A stretch of DNA of 14,247 nt from CAZFNU01 sp964520445 (GCA_964520445.1 CAZFNU010000016.1:1-14247), one strand, 5' to 3'; counted from the first letter of the stretch, positions 1 to 9,269 are shown. Program-made: numbers and translations. Notes: generated by a model not told the origin, from the letters alone.

Positions 1-89
1 ACTACTATCCCGGCTAATAAAGCTAAGATAGCTAATACTATCATGAGTTCTACTAGGGTGAAGGAGTTTTTTAAATTAATTTTAGACAT
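1..89 (-). CDS. Type IV prepilin-like protein, N-terminal fragment (runs off the window)
   Basis: The gene starts at an ATG at 89 on the minus strand and is cut by the window edge, leaving 29 codons. The translation begins MSKINLKNS followed by FTLVELMIVLAILALLAG, the classic N-terminal methylation/cleavage motif of type IV pilins and type II pseudopilins, with Glu at +5 of the mature protein and a hydrophobic helix. Such proteins are inserted in the inner membrane, trimmed by the prepilin peptidase PilD and polymerised. The residue before the predicted cut is Ser rather than the usual Gly, which is uncommon. It follows the pilM-pilN stop by 5 bases, so it is probably in the same transcript. 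No Shine-Dalgarno sequence is visible. Whether it is a major pilin or a minor pseudopilin cannot be told from this fragment. Confidence 0.85.
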   Translation of the reverse strand, partial: MSKINLKNSFTLVELMIVLAILALLAGIV

Positions 90-94
90 ATCTG

Positions 95-1633
95 TTATTT
101 AAATCCAAATTTTAAAGAGAAATAGAAAGTCCCATTATCTTCAGTAATTGATTCTAAAGGAGCTGTTACATTCACAAACATTCCTGTCTTTTCTAAAGCA
201 TCTTTAAAATCATTAACCACTGATCTTGAAGGACCAGCTGCTTGTAAAGTAACATTATTAGATGGTTCACTAATAAAAATCTTTAAAATATTTACATTAA
301 AATCTTTAGCTGTATCAAAGAAAGTTCTAAAATGATGTGTCCAATTCCTTTCATGTAATACTGCTTGACTCATCCCCGTTACATAAAAATTAAATTTATC
401 TGCTTCTTTTTCTAAATTAGTTCTTTTAGTATTAATGTCCGATATATTTGTATTAATCTGTATCTGAGCTAATACTTTATTCTTAATAGGTCTAAAAATA
501 ACCGTCTCTAATCCCATATACAATAAAGCTAAAGAAAGAAATACAGTTATAGCTATTTTAGTTCAAGCAGATAAATAACGCACAATTTTAGTTTGTACAT
601 ATTCTGTTTCTGTCCCTGTAGCCATAAAACTAACAATGGTATCTTGTCCCCTTGGTGTTAACCCTCTCCTAGCTGTTCCCATAACGCTATATCATTCTTC
701 CGTAGTCTTCTTCACAAACATAGGAACGTTATTATTCAACAACATAGGTTGCATCATAAATCTTGTTTGAATGAAATCTATAGCATGTCCTTTTAAATTT
801 GTAATAACAGAAAACAAATAAAAATCTTTCAAATCTCCTCCATAACGCGTCTGATAGAAACTAACAATAGGAGCTATTTTCGTAATTAAATAATTTTCAA
901 ACTCTGGAGTAGTTAAAAATTTCTGTAAATCATAACCCATCACATCTTGCCAGGAATCAAAATCATAAAACAATAATTCGTTTTCTTTAGCTAAAATTAA
1001 ATCAATACCATCTCTATCAATATCAATTAATAAATATGGTTCTTTGTTGCTGGTATACTGTTGTACAAAACGTAGTAAACCTAAAGCTGGTTTTTCAACA
1101 GCAATTACTTTAAATCCAGCTTGTTCTAAAACTGCTAAATATTTATCAATATTAACTTTATCCCCTACCCCTACAAAAACAGAAACTACATCCTCTGTTT
1201 CTCTTTCTTTTAAAAATTCCCAATCACAATAAGCATTCTCCAGAGGTAGTGGAGATAACATACGAGTATTCAATTTAATAGCTTCTTCGACATTACCCTC
1301 TGATACCGAATTCTTAGGAATAGTTAATATATTAGTATAGAAATTATTAGCTGGTAAAGATACAATAACATAGGGAACAAATTTAGTCTGTTTAAATACT
1401 TGGTCTTTTAAAGCGATCAAAGAATTTAATAATTCTATTGGATTGTCTAAAAAACCATTTTTAATTGCCCCTGGTTTTATCTGAGCCATACCAGAAAATT
1501 TCATACTTAAAGCATCCCCATCAAAACTAAATAATTTGACTACTTTATCATTAATTTCAAGCCCCCCAATATTCTCTTGGGGTACTAAAAATTTATTAAT
1601 TTTATTCTGTATTTTTTGTCAGTCAAAATTCAT
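95..1633 (-). CDS. pilM-pilN: PilM-PilN fusion, type IV pilus inner-membrane platform protein
   Basis: Read with UGA as Trp this is one 512-residue frame from ATG 1633 to TAA at 95-97, with UGA codons at 1619-1621, 692-694 and 563-565 and no UAA or UAG between the PilM and PilN parts. Residues 1 to about 322 resemble PilM, the actin-like cytoplasmic protein, ending in GTARRGL, close to the usual PilM ending GLALRG. Residues about 325-512 resemble PilN: a short cytoplasmic lead, one membrane helix (about 358-376), then a coiled and alpha/beta periplasmic part. In most bacteria these are two proteins, with the PilN N-terminus docking into PilM, so a fusion would make that contact permanent. The PilM nucleotide motifs look degenerate: IGGLEIN replaces the usual IGIDIG, and IDIDRDGID lies at the second phosphate motif. 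No separate PilO or PilP is seen nearby. Upstream is a good promoter. Family assignment rests on motifs and context only. Confidence 0.75.
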
Positions 1634-1662
1634 TCTTAGAAACTTAATATTTTTCTATACAT

Positions 1663-1691
1663 ATTTTACCAAATATTCCTTGTTTTTGCAA
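1663..1691 (-). promoter_or_regulatory. Sigma-70-like promoter for pilM-pilN
   Basis: On the minus strand TTGCAA (1686-1691) and TAAAAT (1663-1668) are separated by exactly 17 bases, in the gap between the PilX-like gene and pilM-pilN. The ATG is 29 bases beyond the -10 box. It uses the same TTGCAA -35 hexamer as the promoter before pilC. In AT-rich DNA chance matches are common, so this is a good candidate rather than a proven site. Confidence 0.5.
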
Positions 1692-1707
1692 TACCCATAT
1701 ATTCACC

Positions 1708-2229
1708 TTACCTAAATGATTGTAATATAGGCAAACGAAAATTAGGCGTATGAGTAATATCTCCCTCAGATCAAGTAATTATTGGATCTGTATCAGCATC
1801 ATTTCTTGCACTAATAGCCCTTGTTTCTGTAAAATATTGCACATGATTAATCACAAAAGGAGATTTACTGAAAACAGTATTAATAACTTTACAAGATCAA
1901 ATTTGAGCCGCATCACAAGGAACGCCTGAAGCATTAGTAATAGTAGAAAAAATCTGATAATCTTGTTCTTGATCTGTTTCTGATAAATACATCATCGGGC
2001 TATCTGGACCTTCCGCATTTAAATCTCTCAAATACCGCATAAGTGTATACATAGTCCCTGATTCCGCCCTTGCCTCATCTTGTTTTTTAGTAATAGATCA
2101 TTCTAAATTTTGTCTTACCCATGTACTATATGCAAACTGAGAAATAACCACTACTAAAACAATGGTCCCTATAATCAAAACCAACATTAATGCTACTACT
2201 CCCTGTTTTTTATTTTTCTTTGTTTGCAT
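1708..2229 (-). CDS. PilX/GspK-like minor pilin
   Basis: This 173-residue protein starts at ATG 2229 and stops at TAA 1708-1710, and is only complete when UGA at 2098-2100, 1897-1899 and 1771-1773 is read as Trp. A short basic head (MQTKKNKKQG) is followed by VVALMLVLIIGTIVLVVVIS, a long hydrophobic helix. This resembles the N-terminus of PilX and GspK minor pilins (GxALxxxLxxL) rather than the FTLxE type, and no Glu at +5 is evident. The remainder is a hydrophilic domain with two cysteines. In the families it resembles, such proteins help start fibre assembly at the tip. The start lies 6 bases from the upstream stop, so it is probably translated from the same message as the IPT/TIG prepilin. 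No Shine-Dalgarno sequence is visible. Sequence beyond the helix is not recognisable, so the family call is moderate. Confidence 0.65.
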
Positions 2230-2235
2230 AATATA

Positions 2236-3507
2236 TTATTGAGCTGTTATTGTAAATCCATTTTTTAAAACTCCATTACTCCCATCTGGATTAATAACCA
2301 CCACATCATAAACCCCTAAAGTCCTATTATTCAAATTAAATACGCCATTAGCTAATTGAATAGAGGAAACAAAACTAAAAAGAGTGCTAGGATATATATC
2401 TAATACTCCTGCTTTAACTAATTTTACCGTAGCCCCACTCTGAAAGCCTACTCCAACTATAGAACTAATGGTTAAATTATCATTAGTCTCTACTCCTGTA
2501 TTAGGAGTGATGGAAGTTACCGTAATTTTTCTTTGTGCATCATAAGAAAAATTCCATTTCACATCAGAAACTTTATTATTGCTTTCTTTTAATTTAAACC
2601 CGATAGAAGCAATGCCATTAGTAGTTCTTGAATCTCTTACCTTATAATTCGAAGTACTACAAACATTATTAGCTGATTGTCCTCCAGTGATACAATTAAA
2701 ACTTATCCAACCAATATTTTCTGATCAAGCATAACCATCTCAATCCCCTGTATTAGCATTAATTGTTGTGTTGTAATTCGAAGTGCTACAAATATCTACC
2801 TGATTATCCCCTCCTTCTTTACAATTAAAACTAATTCACCCAGTATAATCTCCTCAAGCATATCCATGTAATTGCCCGTCACTACTCAAAGACACCTTAT
2901 AATTACTCGTAGAACAAGTATTACTAGTTAAACAATTCATAGAAATTTTATCAAAACCATTAATAAAATTAGCAAATCCAGTTAATTGATTAGTATTTTT
3001 ATCTAGTACAACATTAGTTCAGTCTAATCAACCAACTTTATCAGATCAAGCTCAATGATAATAATTATCTAGATAAATATTATTATCTAAAGTATAATCC
3101 ATTGCTAATTGGCTTACTACTACTTGGGAATTCCATAAAGTCACACATTCTGGCATAACCATAGTAGCACAATCTTTGCTGCATACTCCTGTCATTTTAA
3201 AACATTTCATAACCAAATCATCATAAACAATATCACAAGTATTAGTACATCCGTGAATAGTCACAGAAATTTTATTATTTACTTTATCCACCGTGATATT
3301 ATCACTAGCCTGAATTATCTCGCTTAATTTCTCTTCTGTTTCTTTTAAAACTTTAGTATTTAATGATGTTACATTAATAAATTTTTTCCCACTAATTAAG
3401 AAATTAAAAAATTGATATACCAAAAATGATACCACGACAAATAAAGCTAGATATATCATCATCTCTACTAACGTAGACCCTTTTAAATGTTTTTTATGCA
3501 TAAACAT
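2236..3507 (-). CDS. Prepilin-like surface protein with GYAW/GWISF repeats and C-terminal IPT/TIG domain
   Basis: One 423-residue frame from ATG 3507 (an in-frame ATG at 3501 is also possible) to TAA 2236-2238, containing eight UGA codons read as Trp (3052, 3046, 3028, 3019, 2854, 2836, 2740 and 2725). The N-terminus MHKKHLKG|STLVEMMIYLALFVVV is a prepilin cleavage motif with Glu at +5 and a membrane helix. A cysteine-containing domain follows (about 50-150). Next come an aromatic motif HWAWSDKVGWLDW (about 152-164) and tandem repeats that begin CSTSNY and contain GYAWxxxxGWISFNC (about 198-285), a motif I associate with CPR surface proteins. Residues about 330-422 match an IPT/TIG immunoglobulin-like fold, with SITPNTG near its start, GVGFQSGATV in the middle and GVYDVVVINPDG near the end. 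TIG domains are typical of cell-surface and adhesive proteins. It lies between two other minor-pilin genes and is likely a large minor pilin exposed at the fibre tip or surface. The role is inferred from domains and context. Confidence 0.8.
2662..2916 (-). repeat. Tandem coding repeat, about 126-129 bases, two full copies plus a partial third
   Basis: Copy 1 runs from 2916 to 2791 (42 codons) and copy 2 from 2790 to 2662 (43 codons). Each begins CSTSNY and carries GYAW-x4-GWISFNC. A third CSTSNY start follows from 2661 downward without the aromatic part. The DNA around the repeat starts is also close (taattcgaagtgctacaaa against taattcgaagtactacaaa), which suggests duplication. The Trp of GWISF is coded TGA in copy 1 (2836-2838) and TGG in copy 2 (2707-2709). 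Confidence 0.75.
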
Positions 3508-3544
3508 ATTTAATTAATATTTTAATATATTTTAACCTTTAATT

Positions 3545-6187
3545 TTAACGCACATAATTAGCTTTATGAATCATAATATCATTGACTACTGGTGATACTG
3601 CCCCAGGCCCTGGCTCTAATCTTATCTTATACCTAAAGAACTTACAATTATATAAAGACTGGTTATCTGTCTCTCAGCAGGAAGAAGGAGCCATTGGTTC
3701 CCCAGGAGCCACACTCATATCATAATAATAACTATCACCACATCTTACACTATTAGTAGGATCGACAGCCATATAGTTTCAAGATGATTCCGGTTCACTG
3801 CCTGTAATACTGTCTTTACAAGCAAATTGAATTTTAACTTTCCCGCCATTTAAAGTTCCTGACCAACTGAATCTTAATAATCCAAACTTAGAAGGTAAAG
3901 CAAAGGTTTGTGAGATAGATTCCGAATATGCAAGTCCTGGATCAGTCATACGGAAATAGGCACTCATACCAACATTACACATATCACATCAAGAAATTAC
4001 TCCTGGATGTTGTTCGTCTTCATAACCACAATCACTACACCCTCTACCTTGGTAAAAACTCATATTAGTAGCTGAACATACTTTTGCATCAACATATTTT
4101 AAACAAAAGAAATCTCCGCAGCATTTCGGTTCCCCGCAAGAACAACGATCTGCACAGGCTGAATCACCTCTTCCCCCTATCCCAGCATATTCTAAGCATG
4201 GATCTCCTCCTGCCACCCCAGATATTCATTTGTTTGTAGCTAATTGATCAAAAGATTCTATAGGCGTTTCTACTTGTTTTATATCCAATTTCTGATATTT
4301 TATTCCCTTCCCTCATTTAATAACATCTACTACTCTATTTAATAATGGTTCTAAAGTACCATGTGTCTTTGTTGTCTGACATTCAGACCCATTTTTTGGA
4401 ATACAATTTAAACATTCAGAATCTAAAACAAGATTACCTTCTTCTGGCTTACAAACAGGTTTAAAATATTGATAATATGTATACCCGCCATCATAACGAT
4501 TGTTTATTTCATCTGAAGTCAAGGCTCTGTTATACATTCTTAATTCATCCATCCACCCTGAAAAATACTCAGACCCACTCCCAGTCCATCCTAAATAAAT
4601 ATTGTTATAACTCCCATCGTCTGTTATCGTACCAGCATGAGTTCATGATTGTTTTAATACTCCATCAATATATAAAGACATATTAGTACCATCATAAGTA
4701 AAATCTAATAAATATCAGTTATTTATAGTTAACCCCGCTGCATAAGTTTCCGTATACTGAGTTCCCCCTATCTTCAAACTAAAAACTATACTAGTACCAT
4801 TTAAATACAACTTATAATTCGTGGAACTATTTTTAGTTAATAATCCTTGCACCCCAGTCACCGAAAGTGGCTTAATTCACATCTCTGTTGTTAAATATTT
4901 AGGAGCATGAAATAAAGGATAAAGATTACCAGAATCTGTAAAAGTAGCTTTGCTAGCATAGGCGCTATTAAATTCTAAACAAGATCCCTCTTTACAATTA
5001 TTAGAACTATTTTCTGCCTCTACCAATTGTGTAGAAAAATATAAATTATCAGGAACACTAAAGGTTTTAAATCTTGGGCTTGTGCCAATACTACTTCCCT
5101 CACTATAGTTTCCAACTCCTAAGGCATCATCAAAATGTCATAACCCCAAAAGACCTATTTGTTCTCTCATAGCTTTATAATGATTAGCTACCTCAGTATC
5201 GCTTAAAGCATAATCATATATTCGCACTTCATCCATTTTTCCTATAAAAGGTCTACGATCAGTAGTAGTTCATAATCCAAAATATAAAAGACCAGAAGCA
5301 AAATTTACATTACCGCTATATGTTGCTGGAGTTACGTCTTGTTTCCCATTAACATAAATTCTGATTTTAGATCCATCAAAACTAGCGACTACATGATATC
5401 AATTATTATTCTGTAAAGTAGTATTACCTGATAATGTTCTTTGTGTAGATCCGATTATAAAACTAACAAAAGCTTTACTACTATTAATACGAAAATAATT
5501 ACCACCTTCTTTAGAAATAAACATCTGATCTGAAGAAACCGAAGTAGGGTAAATCCAAGCTTCCCAAGTAGTTTTAGTCATGGCATTTAAAGTAGTGTTA
5601 CTAGCAAAAGTTATTGCACTTCCTCCATTAGAATCTCCAGAAAACTGTAAACAATCATTATGAACACATCTTCCTAATGAAGGAGAAATTATGTAAGGAT
5701 TATTACAAGGGCTCCCATAGCATGCCAAAGTCCCCATTAAATTTTTATTAGCAGTATCGTCTAAGATATAGGTGCTAGAAGTAGGAACCGCGTCCAAAGA
5801 TCAATAAGCAAAAGGTTTGTCATCGGCAAATAATTTTTTCTCTTCGTTTAAAACGCTGTTATTAGTTTGTACATCTGTAATATAGTTTAAAGAAGTATAA
5901 GTTTGATGTGCTCCTTGATAAGGGAAAGCTCCTAAAACAGATCATCCATCAATACTTTTATTCATAGCTAAAAACCTCCCTAAATTCATCTCATTAATTA
6001 ATTTTTGTCTTTTCAATAAATCAAAGCCTATTTTTTTCTCTATAAATGATACATATCTTGTATTGGTAAAAGCTAAACTCATAACTGTCATACCCATAAA
6101 AAAACCAGCTAAAGCAATAGCCATAACTATCTCTATTAATGATTGACCGGATTTTTGATTTTTATTCCCTCTAAGTATTTCTATCAT
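3545..6187 (-). CDS. Giant prepilin-like adhesin with two LamG (concanavalin-like) domains
   Basis: Read with UGA as Trp this is a single 880-residue frame from ATG 6187 to TAA 3545-3547, crossing 13 UGA codons with no UAA or UAG. The N-terminus MIEILRGNKNQKSG|QSLIEIVMAIALAGFF is a prepilin motif with Glu at +5. Two LamG-type domains follow, at about residues 128-325 and 345-560. Both have the family pattern: an opening YWSLD or LWHFD, a WIYP or WIKP strand, NNWYHVV or NNWYLLD followed by YVNG or YIDG, and closing MDEVRIYDYALS or MDELRMYNRALT. Several of these tryptophans are UGA. A cysteine-rich stretch lies at about 655-745, and the C-terminus (about 755-880) resembles a beta-sandwich with LNGGKVKIQFACKD and FFRYKIRLEPG. 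LamG domains commonly bind carbohydrate, so an adhesive role at a pilus tip is likely but inferred. At about five times the length of an ordinary pilin it is probably a minor component. It has its own promoter just upstream. Confidence 0.8.
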
Positions 6188-6193
6188 AATTTA

Positions 6194-6222
6194 AGTATAG
6201 CAAATTTTATAATCAAATACAA
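6194..6222 (-). promoter_or_regulatory. Sigma-70-like promoter for the LamG prepilin
   Basis: On the minus strand TTGTAT (6217-6222) and TATACT (6194-6199) are separated by 17 bases in the 38-base gap before the LamG prepilin. The -10 box is strong and the -35 box is weak (3 of 6). The ATG is only 6 bases past the -10 box, so a transcript starting here would begin at or within the start codon. It would therefore be leaderless, or the true start lies slightly further in. Confidence 0.35.
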
Positions 6223-6225
6223 TAC

Positions 6226-6777
6226 TTATTGTCTTGTTAATTTAGGTACGCAATAATCAGTAGAAGAAGTATTAATAATTAACTTCTTAATAATATTAAA
6301 AGCTGATGATTTAATAATAATAGTATAGGTCGTATCACAAATTTTTTCATTATTATCATTACATAATAATTTAGGACTAGGGTCTGTTTGAAAAGTATCA
6401 CTCTCATACCCGTAACAAAAACGTAAGTCTAGATTAACCCCTGTTGTAGGAGAAGTAAATGTGGTATTTTGTAATAAATAAAATTTATCTACTTGTCCGG
6501 TTGTACTTCCGACATAAGAAGCATAATAATGACTTCCTGTTGTCGTATTAGCAAAACGCAATATATAAACATTACTTGTTGAAGTAGCAAAAATTTCATT
6601 TCTCCCTTGTACATACTGAAAAAATTCTATAAAATCAGAAATAGTACCATCTAAATTTAACCCCATTGCTGGCTTTAATAAAAATTCAAAACCTAATCCT
6701 GAAATAAAAGCAATAATCACTAAAACTATCATTAATTCTACTAAAGTAAACCCCCCTTTCTCTTTTTCTTGTGTCAT
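6226..6777 (-). CDS. Type IV pilin / GspH-like pseudopilin
   Basis: A 183-residue protein starting at ATG 6777 and ending at TAA 6226-6228, with no UGA codon inside. The N-terminus MTQEKEKGG|FTLVELMIVLVIIAFISG is a textbook class III prepilin sequence: a short charged leader, Gly before the cut, Phe at +1 and Glu at +5. The length and the globular part, with predicted beta-strand character and four cysteines (in RFCYG, LLCND, KICDT and DYCVP), fit a GspH/FimT-type minor pseudopilin better than a major pilin, but this is not certain. It sits 17 bases after the pilC stop and upstream of the LamG prepilin, so it is probably cotranscribed with pilC. No Shine-Dalgarno sequence is visible. Prepilin peptidase, needed to process it, is not in the window. 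Confidence 0.85.
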   Translation of the reverse strand: MTQEKEKGGFTLVELMIVLVIIAFISGLGFEFLLKPAMGLNLDGTISDFIEFFQYVQGRNEIFATSTSNVYILRFANTTTGSHYYASYVGSTTGQVDKFYLLQNTTFTSPTTGVNLDLRFCYGYESDTFQTDPSPKLLCNDNNEKICDTTYTIIIKSSAFNIIKKLIINTSSTDYCVPKLTRQ

Positions 6778-6794
6778 ATATTTAAATTAAATTT

Positions 6795-8042
6795 TTAATA
6801 TGCTCCGCCACCTCCTCCACCCCCTCCACCTCCACCACCCATACCACCAATCATTTGATACATTGGAGTAATTACCGATATAGCAATGCCTCCAATAGCT
6901 ACCCCCATAAAAATCAAAATTACTGGCTCTATTAAAGAAACCAAAGATTTTAATTGATTTTCTAATTCTTTTTTATAGAAATTAGATAAAGTTAATAAAA
7001 TTTCGCTAATATGTCCTGCCTTTTCACCAATAGATAACAAATTACTTAAAATAGTGGGAAAAATCTTTTCTCTTTTAAAAGCTTCCCCTACTGTCATACC
7101 ACGACTAATATTTTCATTAATGTGTAATAATGCATTTTTATACTCCTCGCTCCCTACAGTATCTGCAGTGATTTTAATTGCTTCCATTAAAGGCATACCT
7201 GATTGAATTAAATTAGCCAAAGTATCTGTCATTCTTTGGATAGACATAGAATTCATAAATCTTCTAATAGGTGGAATAGATCTTAGAATTTGATTTAAAA
7301 CTTTTTTACCTTGTGTTACTCTACCAAAATACAGATAACCAAAAACAGGTAATATGAACATCAAAGATAAAACTAAAGTTTGATTTTTATTAAACACATT
7401 ACTAATCTTTACTAGGATTTGGGTATATCAAGGAAGTACCATCCCTGCTTGGGCAAAAGATGTTGTCATCTTAGGAAAAAGAAAAATCATCAAAAACATT
7501 ACCAAACAAACAGATACAAAAATTAAAACTATTGGATAGGATAAAGACGATTTAACTTTGGATTGCAAATCTGTACTTGATTCTAAATTCTCAGATAATT
7601 TAGTCATTACTGCTTCCAAGGTACCTGATTTTTCCCCTGCTTTAATTAAATTAGCTGTCACTAAAGAAAAACTTTCTGGATGTTTTTCAAACACAGAATA
7701 AAAAGGATTTCCTTTTTCTAAATTCATCTTAGCATCTATCAAAAATCTTTTAGCTGCTCCATGAGGAAAATCATCTGCCAACATATTCATAGCTTTTAGT
7801 AAATCAGTACCTACTTTTAACATCAAAGATAAATATTTAAATAAAAATACTTGATCTTTCATACTAATAGTGTCAGGTAAGAAACTAAACAAAGGTTTAC
7901 CCCCCAAATCAATTTTTGTTATCTTAATAGGTCTCAATGCTTGACGAGATAAATATTCTAATACTGCATCCTCGTTTTGCATATCGATATCCCCTTCTAC
8001 TAGTGTATTTTTTTGATCAAAGGCGGAAAAATGAAATAACAT
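6795..8042 (-). CDS. pilC: PilC/GspF-family inner-membrane platform protein
   Basis: A 415-residue protein from ATG 8042 to TAA 6795-6797, joined across one UGA at 7428-7430 (residue 205, in the context LPWYTQ). The length matches the family, about 400. The N-terminus has the usual PilC/GspF start (FHFSAFDQKNTLVEGDI...AVLEYLSRQALRPIKI), then two T2SF domains. The first is at about 65-165, with LSLMLKVGTDLLKAM and AGEKSGTLEAV. The second is at about 245-370, with LANLIQSGMPLMEAI and IGEKAGHISEIL. Membrane segments lie at about 168-190, 220-240 and 365-392. PilC/GspF is the polytopic base on which the PilB/PilT motors act to add or remove pilins; no motor gene is in this window. The protein ends in a run of 12 glycines followed by AY, not a usual feature. 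It has its own promoter and heads the pilin genes. Confidence 0.93.
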
Positions 8043-8063
8043 AATATATATTTAATTAACTAA

Positions 8064-8092
8064 AGTATATCAAAATATTCAATAATTTGCAA
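8064..8092 (-). promoter_or_regulatory. Sigma-70-like promoter for pilC and the pilin genes
   Basis: On the minus strand TTGCAA (8087-8092) and TATACT (8064-8069) are 17 bases apart, in the 50-base gap between ftsW and pilC. The -35 box begins directly after the ftsW stop codon. The ATG is 21 bases beyond the -10 box, leaving a short AT-rich leader without a Shine-Dalgarno sequence. Confidence 0.55.
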
Positions 8093-9250
8093 TTATTGTC
8101 TTGATATATTCGCCAATATCCCTAACGACCATAAGCAAACAATAAATAATGATCCTCCATAACTAATAAAAGGCAAAGGAACACCTGTTTGGGGCAAAAA
8201 TCCACTAGCCGACATAATATGTAAATACGCCTGAATAGTAATTCACGTAATCAGTCCTAGGGCTAAATATGAACCAAAAGCATCTGGAGCACCCTTGGCA
8301 ATAGATAATCCAAAGAAATAAAATAAAAAGAAAGCTACTATAATCGACATTGATCCGATAAACCCCAATTCCTCCCCTATAATAGCAAAAATGGAATCAG
8401 TAAAGCTTTCTGGTAAATAGCTATACTTCTGTCTTGATTGCCCAAGTCCTACTCCTAACCATCCTCCACTACCTAATCCGATTTTAGCTTGTTTAGGTTG
8501 ATATGTCTCATCTAGTGTCTCGCTTGTTGGATTAAAAAAAGCTTGAATTCTTCGTATTCTATACCCTAAACATCTATCTTCAATCTTTCCTGTTATCTTA
8601 TTTGTTTTTTTACAAAACCCTGAAATATATAATCCGCCAAAAATTAATCCTCCAACAATCGCTAATCCGACAAACCCTGAAACTAATTGAGCAAAAGAAA
8701 AACTACTACAAAAATACATCACTATTCCAGTTAAAACTAATAAGACTACAATACTTGTAGATGGCTGTAATAACAAAATGATACTAGCAATACTTAAATA
8801 AATTAAAAAAGGTAAAACTGTTTTTTTAAAATCCTTATGTCCCCTAACAATATGGGAACTAAATAAAGAAGCAAATACCATAATTAAGGTAATTTTCAAA
8901 AATTCTGATGGTTGGAAAGAAAATAATCCTAAATTTAAAGAACGATAGGCTGTTTCTCTTGGTAAAGTAAACTGTGGTATAAAAGCTAATAATAAAGCTA
9001 AAATATTTAAAATAAAAAATACTATCGCTCATTTCTTAAACTTATGATAGTCTACTTTATAAAAAAAGAAAAAACCAGGTAACCCAACTAATATTCCTAG
9101 TTTTAATTGATGTTTAATAAAATATCAGGCATCTTTAAACTTCTCCATTCCAGAAACAGTGGAAGCACTTAAAAGAATAATAAAACCGGCCAGTAACAAA
9201 ATGACTGCTATAGTAAAGAAAATAATATTTGTTTTATGTGTGTTTCGCAT
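8093..9250 (-). CDS. ftsW: FtsW, septal peptidoglycan glycosyltransferase (SEDS family)
   Basis: A 385-residue membrane protein from ATG 9250 to TAA 8093-8095, with UGA codons at 9125-9127, 9029-9031 and 8243-8245. FtsW polymerises glycan strands from lipid II at the division site with its partner class B PBP. Family landmarks are in order: FQPSEFLKI (about 109-117), YRIRRIQAFFNP before the large outer loop, LGSGGWLGVGLGQSRQKYSYLPE (about 259-281), and TDSIFAIIGEELGFIG with the Asp (about 285) equivalent to the proposed catalytic residue. The C-terminal TWITIQA and PQTGVPLPFISYGGS close the set. The GLGQSRQKYSYLPE pattern and length favour FtsW over RodA. The UGA at 8243 is the near-invariant Trp of the TWIxIQA motif and is strong proof of recoding. 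The loop before YRIRR carries two extra cysteines (about 213 and 227). The gene follows parB by 19 bases. Confidence 0.95.
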
Positions 9251-9269
9251 AAAATCTTTTTAAGGTGTA

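Noticed and set aside
1044..1232. Plus-strand open frame of 62 codons
   Set aside because: It lies antisense within pilM-pilN, which has clear family features; composition artefact.
4140..4180. RGDS tetrapeptide in the LamG prepilin
   Set aside because: A four-residue match in a long protein is easily chance, and there is no evidence of an integrin-bearing partner.
4477..4686. Plus-strand open frame of 69 codons
   Set aside because: Antisense to the second LamG domain; no ribosome-binding site or recognisable motif.
9241..9260. Possible parS-like TGTTTC half site near ftsW start
   Set aside because: Only a half match (tgtttcgcat); the palindrome TGTTTCACGTGAAACA is not present.
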